From DASUAS01 sp963819475 (GTDB lineage: Bacteria > Actinomycetota > Acidimicrobiia > IMCC26256 > DASPTH01), in assembly GCA_963819475.1 (NCBI GenBank), contig CAWFWE010000001.1, positions 372,001 through 436,000 on the forward strand: a stretch of 64,000 nt of DNA. Reading direction: 5' to 3'. Below, piece after piece: positions 60,795 through 64,000 of the stretch. How positions within the stretch are numbered: the first letter of the stretch is position 1; each line of letters starts with the position of its first letter. A program made the translations under genes and the position numbers. The notes beneath the pieces were generated by a model. It was not told where the DNA came from and did not search any database. It worked only from the letters and a program-made list of their open reading frames with translations.

Positions 60795-61927
60795 GCGCGC
60801 AAACCCTTCGCCGCGACCGAACGCAGGATCTCGACGGTGCCGCCGCGGATGGTGAACACCGGCGAGGTGAGGATCGCGTTGGCGAGCAGCCGCTCGAACA
60901 GCGACGCCGCATCAGGCACCGGCTCGACGTCGGCGAAACGTCGGATGCTCTCGAGCAGGTCCTGTTCGAAACGCGTCCCCATCTCCTTCACCAGCGCAGC
61001 CTGGACCGACGGTTGTCCGTGGGCGTCGATGGCGCGCGCCACCGACAACGACAGATTACGCAGTCCCCAGAACCGGGCCGTCGCCGACCCGACCAACTCC
61101 ACGAACGCGTCGTCGAGCTCGGTCGCGTCGTGCTCGCGCAGGTACTGCTCGAGCACCAGGTAGGTCGACAACCAGCGGTCGGGTCCCCCTCGCTCGAACG
61201 CGAGCTCCTGACCGATCTGCGCCCAGCCCATGCCTTCGCTGCCCACGAGATCGGCGTCAGGAACGAACACGTCGGTGAACACGACCTCGTTGAAGTCCGC
61301 GCTGCCGTCGAGGAAGGGGATCGGGTGCACCTCGACGCCCGGCGCGTGGAGGTCGACCAGCACCTGGCTCAGGCCGGCGTGGCGGTCCTCGGCGTCGCTC
61401 GTACGCACCAGCGCGATCATCCAGTCGTGCTCATGGGCACCGGTCGTCCAGACCTTGGTGCCGTTGACGACCCACCCGTCGTCGGTACGCGTCGCGCGCG
61501 TCACCACCGACGCGAGATCGCTGCCGGAGTCGGGCTCGCTCATGCCGATGCAGAAGGAGACCTCGCCGCGGCAGATGGCGGGAAGGAACCGATCCTTCTG
61601 TTCAGGGGTTCCGACCTTCGCGAGCAACGGCCCGCTCTGGCGGTCGGCGACCCAGTGGTGCCCCAAGGGCGCGCCCCACCGCAGCAGCTCCTCGGCCACG
61701 ATGAACCGCTCGACCGCGGAACGGTCACCGCCGCCATACTCGCGGGGCAGCGACATTCCCACCCAACCGCGCGCGGCCAGCGCCTGCGAGAACGCGGCGT
61801 CCTTCCGGCCGGCCATGCCGAGCCCGGGCTCGAACGATCCCCGCGGCAGGATCGTCGCCAGGAACTCGCGGACGTCGGCCTGCAGCGCGCGCTCGACGTC
61901 GTTGAGCTCCGTGAACTCGAACTGCAA
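60791..61927 (-). CDS. Acyl-CoA dehydrogenase, catalytic-type subunit
   Basis: A 378-residue flavoprotein. I chose TTG 61927, which has GGGAGCG upstream and gives the usual N-terminus QFEFTELNDVERALQADVREFLA; TTG 61951 would add eight residues. LPREYGGGDRSAVE, IGMSEPDSGSDLASVV, WVVNGTKVWTTGA, and the C-terminal IRGGTVEILRSVAAKGL (GGTxEIxR with the catalytic Glu) are present. It pairs with the 59706 chain to form a heteromeric dehydrogenase. Second gene of the operon led by the amidohydrolase at 63162. Confidence 0.92.
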   Translation of the reverse strand: MQFEFTELNDVERALQADVREFLATILPRGSFEPGLGMAGRKDAAFSQALAARGWVGMSLPREYGGGDRSAVERFIVAEELLRWGAPLGHHWVADRQSGPLLAKVGTPEQKDRFLPAICRGEVSFCIGMSEPDSGSDLASVVTRATRTDDGWVVNGTKVWTTGAHEHDWMIALVRTSDAEDRHAGLSQVLVDLHAPGVEVHPIPFLDGSADFNEVVFTDVFVPDADLVGSEGMGWAQIGQELAFERGGPDRWLSTYLVLEQYLREHDATELDDAFVELVGSATARFWGLRNLSLSVARAIDAHGQPSVQAALVKEMGTRFEQDLLESIRRFADVEPVPDAASLFERLLANAILTSPVFTIRGGTVEILRSVAAKGLRA

Positions 61928-61959
61928 TCGATCGCTCCCGCTTGCTCCCAAACGACGGG

Positions 61960-63162
61960 TTATCGCCCGACGAGCTCGCGCAGATTCTCGCGCATGATGC
62001 GCCGTTGGCCTTCCGGCGAGAAGTCGGCCACGTCGTCGAGGTAGTCGATGGGGCGGGCGATGCCCTCCGGGTGCGGCCAGTCGGAGCCGAGCAGCACGTG
62101 CTCGAGGCCGATCAGGTCGGCCAGCTCAACGAAGTCGTCCTCGTAGAACGGGGCTACCCACACGTGCTCGCGGAAGGTCTCGATCGGGTCGCGCGAGAAG
62201 CTCTGGGGCTGCTTGCCGAACGCGATCCGGAATCGTCGCATGAGGTAGGGCACCCAGCCCGAGCCGAGCTCGACGGTGGCGACCTTGAGGTTGGGATGCC
62301 GGTCGTACACCCCGTGGCACACCATCGCCGCCATCGCGTCGAAGGTGGGACGCTCGCTGTGGATCGACAACACCTCCGAAAACGCCGACTGCTTGAGCCC
62401 GGTGTAGCGCGCGTTCTCTCCCCAATCGCCCGCGTAGGTGTAGCCGTCGTCGGCCGCGTGGAACGCGACCACGACGCCGGCCTCGGCCGCGAGCGCCCAG
62501 ATCCGGTCGTGGGCGGCATCGCCGAGCGAGCGTGGGCCGGCGATCGACGCCACGGGTGCGGGACGCATCACCACGAGGCGCGCGCCGCGCTCGATCACAC
62601 GTCCCAGCTCGCGTTCGGCGGCGTCGGGGTCGCCGAGTGGGAGGAGCGGCGCGGTCTGGATACGACTGTCGCGGTCGTAGCCCCAGTCGTCGTCGAGCCA
62701 TTCGTTGTACGCGCGTGCGACGGCCGGGAGGCCCTCGTGGTCGTCCTTCAGCATCTCCTCGATCCCGAGCCCGAGGCTGGGGAGGATCCACGCGAACTCG
62801 ACGCCCTGATGGTCGAGAACCTTCACGCGGGCGTCGCGGTCGTGGTACTCGGGCTGGATCGGCTGCGGCTCGCCCAGGATCTCCTTGAGCGAACGACCCT
62901 CCGGGTTCTGGGCACGGAAGTACCTGTTGAGCGAGCCGGGACGGCCCACCGGGTCGTAGGTGGGGTTCGGGATGAGCTGCAGCAGCTTGCCGCCGATGAT
63001 GAGCGAGCGGCGCCCGTCCATGTCGACCCAGCGGACCGCGCTGCGGTATTTGCGGTCGAGATGGCGGGTGAGGGCGTCCTCGGGCTCGTAGTAGTGCTCG
63101 TCGGCGTCGAACAGCCGGTAGTCGAGCCCGGGAGGAGTGGGTGGAGCGACCGTCTGCGTCAT
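61960..63162 (-). CDS. Amidohydrolase-2 family protein (DxxH type)
   Basis: A 400-residue protein from ATG 63162 (a TTG at 63168 is the alternative). It opens LDYRLFDADEHYYEPEDALTRHL with one His, followed by the LIPNPTYDPVGRPG insert and LLGSDWPHPEGI, carrying the metal-site Asp. It is a close paralogue of the 19038 protein, down to shared N-terminal order. First gene of an amidohydrolase/dehydrogenase operon, with the operator at 63180-63199 only 17 bp upstream of the start. Probably a C-C or amide/ester hydrolase or decarboxylase; substrate unknown. Confidence 0.92.
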   Translation of the reverse strand: MTQTVAPPTPPGLDYRLFDADEHYYEPEDALTRHLDRKYRSAVRWVDMDGRRSLIIGGKLLQLIPNPTYDPVGRPGSLNRYFRAQNPEGRSLKEILGEPQPIQPEYHDRDARVKVLDHQGVEFAWILPSLGLGIEEMLKDDHEGLPAVARAYNEWLDDDWGYDRDSRIQTAPLLPLGDPDAAERELGRVIERGARLVVMRPAPVASIAGPRSLGDAAHDRIWALAAEAGVVVAFHAADDGYTYAGDWGENARYTGLKQSAFSEVLSIHSERPTFDAMAAMVCHGVYDRHPNLKVATVELGSGWVPYLMRRFRIAFGKQPQSFSRDPIETFREHVWVAPFYEDDFVELADLIGLEHVLLGSDWPHPEGIARPIDYLDDVADFSPEGQRRIMRENLRELVGR

Positions 63163-63179
63163 ACCCAAAGTGTGCCGAT

Positions 63180-63199
63180 ACTTGACAATACTGTCAAGT
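63180..63199. promoter_or_regulatory. Candidate TetR operator, site 3
   Basis: ACTTGACA-ATAC-TGTCAAGT, perfect 8 bp arms with a 4 bp spacer, 17 bp upstream of the amidohydrolase start and 8 bp before the stop codon of the dehydrogenase at 63208. On the minus strand it contains TTGACA, so it may cover a -35 box. Confidence 0.77.
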
Positions 63200-63207
63200 T
63201 CCCCGCC

Positions 63208-64000
63208 TTAGGCGGAGCCAGGGCGCGGGACCCGCCCGCGGGCCTGGAGGAGCCGGCCCAGTTCCGTGCGCAGATCACGTTCGGCGCCGTAGAGGCGGTC
63301 GAGGACGCGCACCCGCCGGGCGTACCGGTGGAGGTCGTGTTCGAGGGTGAAGCCGATGGCTCCCAGCACCTGCAGGCAGTTCTCCGCCGCCAGTGCGCCC
63401 GCGTGGGCGGCGAGCGCCTTGGCCGCCACCGTGGTGCACGCAGGGTCGGAGCGCCAGCTCTCCTCGACCACCGCGGCCGCCGCCTGGCGCGCCACGTAGA
63501 CGTCGGCGAGCCGGTGCTTCACGGCTTGGAACGCGCCGATGGGTTGGCCGAATTGCTGGCGCACCTTGGCGTAGTCCGTCGCCATCGTGAGCATGGCGTC
63601 GGTCGCGCCGAGCAGCTCGTGCGCGAGCGCGCGCCGGCAGGCCAACCGCACCGCCGACGCATCCAGATGGCCGTGCACCCCAACTTCGGCGATCGGCACC
63701 GACCCTCGCACTCGGGCGAGTCGGAGCGCGGGATCGATCCCCTCGAGCGGCCTGACGTCCATCCCTGGCGACCCCACCGCAATGGTGACGACTCGCTCGC
63801 CATCGTCGGCCGTGGCAACCAGTACCACCGATGTCTCTGGCCGCGCGTCGAGCACGATCGCGTCGACCGCGAGCGCGGCACCGGTCAGCGATCCGGCATT
63901 GCGCACGCCGCGGGGGTGCGCGAACCCGTGCCCGGTGGCGCGCAGCTCCTCCCCGAATGGGCCCCAGCGCGTCGTAGGCGACATCGTCGAGTGCGCTGCT
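63208..64000 (-). CDS. Acyl-CoA dehydrogenase partner subunit, 5' end outside window
   Basis: The frame is open to the right edge, so the N-terminus lies beyond it; an ATG at 63984 is inside the gene rather than its start. The visible part covers most of the protein: RQQFGQPIGAFQAVKHRLADVYVARQA and NCLQVLGAIGFTLEHDLHRYARRVRV, with no GGTxEIxR segment. This is the beta-type chain of a heteromeric dehydrogenase, so a catalytic chain probably lies just beyond the window. It ends with TAA 8 bp from the third operator. Confidence 0.9.
   Translation of the reverse strand, partial: AAHSTMSPTTRWGPFGEELRATGHGFAHPRGVRNAGSLTGAALAVDAIVLDARPETSVVLVATADDGERVVTIAVGSPGMDVRPLEGIDPALRLARVRGSVPIAEVGVHGHLDASAVRLACRRALAHELLGATDAMLTMATDYAKVRQQFGQPIGAFQAVKHRLADVYVARQAAAAVVEESWRSDPACTTVAAKALAAHAGALAAENCLQVLGAIGFTLEHDLHRYARRVRVLDRLYGAERDLRTELGRLLQARGRVPRPGSA

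Noticed and set aside
63204..63216. CCGCC-TTA-GGCGG mini-palindrome at the end of the last dehydrogenase
   Set aside because: Loop too short for a terminator hairpin; it coincides with the TAA stop.
1..64000. Search for tRNA, rRNA, CRISPR arrays, transposases, integrases and phage genes
   Set aside because: None seen by reading; the tail zone at 46-50 kb has no surviving mobile element.

Overview
The window is about 64 kb of very GC-rich DNA with densely packed genes, frequent GTG and TTG starts, and many ATGA or GTGA stop/start overlaps. The gene families point to an actinobacterium. A soil or aquatic Acidimicrobiia-like or mycobacteria-like degrader is my inference; nothing here fixes the genus. 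No rRNA, tRNA, CRISPR array, transposase or origin was seen. Almost every gene is catabolic: 7 short-chain dehydrogenases (SDRs), 6 amidohydrolase-2 proteins, 6 acyl-CoA dehydrogenases, 3 enoyl-CoA hydratases, 3 acyl-CoA ligases, 3 thiolase-fold proteins, 2 Baeyer-Villiger monooxygenases (BVMOs), 2 luciferase-like flavin/F420 enzymes, 2 cyclases, 2 EthD proteins, 2 SnoaL-like proteins and 2 cupins. This resembles the accessory islands actinobacteria use to degrade cyclic, steroid-like or terpenoid-like compounds.

Layout. 1-5.1 kb: SDR, BVMO, a double SDR and an amidohydrolase. 5.1-8.8 kb: DUF5996 protein, SDR, and an IclR regulator divergent from a luciferase-like monooxygenase. 8.8-12.9 kb: leftward oxidoreductase, SMP-30, DUF1214 and TauD-type dioxygenase genes. 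12.9-14.6 kb: sulfotransferase and an acidic repeat protein. 14.6-20.2 kb: a leftward operon of amidohydrolase, epoxide hydrolase, sugar-isomerase-like protein and a two-subunit acyl-CoA dehydrogenase. 20.3-26 kb: two CoA ligases, a GntR regulator, a cupin and an amidohydrolase. 26-36.7 kb: SDRs, SnoaL, alcohol dehydrogenase, thioredoxin, amidohydrolase, Rieske protein, DinB protein and a cyclase/SDR/EthD set. 36.7-46.2 kb: a coherent uptake-and-oxidation block (substrate-binding protein, VOC protein, BVMO, a one-chain four-domain branched-chain-type ABC transporter, amidohydrolase). 46.2-50.8 kb: intact small genes interspersed with gene tails and frameshifted genes. 50.3-64 kb: a beta-oxidation block with its own TetR regulator.

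Two sets of repeated palindromes tie genes together. The first (sites at 53421, 59692 and 63180) is 20 bp with arms ACTTGACG and CGTCAAGT around four bases. It lies 17-25 bp in front of each of three leftward operons, and one copy sits in the divergent promoter of the TetR operon, so TetR probably controls the whole 50-63 kb pathway. The second (37001, 39456, 44831, and a weaker site at 36755) is a 16 bp element close to TACCAACCGGTCAGTA. It sits in front of the transporter, BVMO/VOC and amidohydrolase units; no regulator for it is present in the window.

Inferred logic: a hydrophobic carboxylate or ketone is imported by the LivK-like protein and the fused LivHMGF transporter, oxidised by BVMO, SDR and ring-opening enzymes, activated by ligases, and shortened by heteromeric acyl-CoA dehydrogenases, hydratases and SCP-x/Ltp2-like thiolases with DUF35 partners. 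The actual substrate cannot be read from the sequence.
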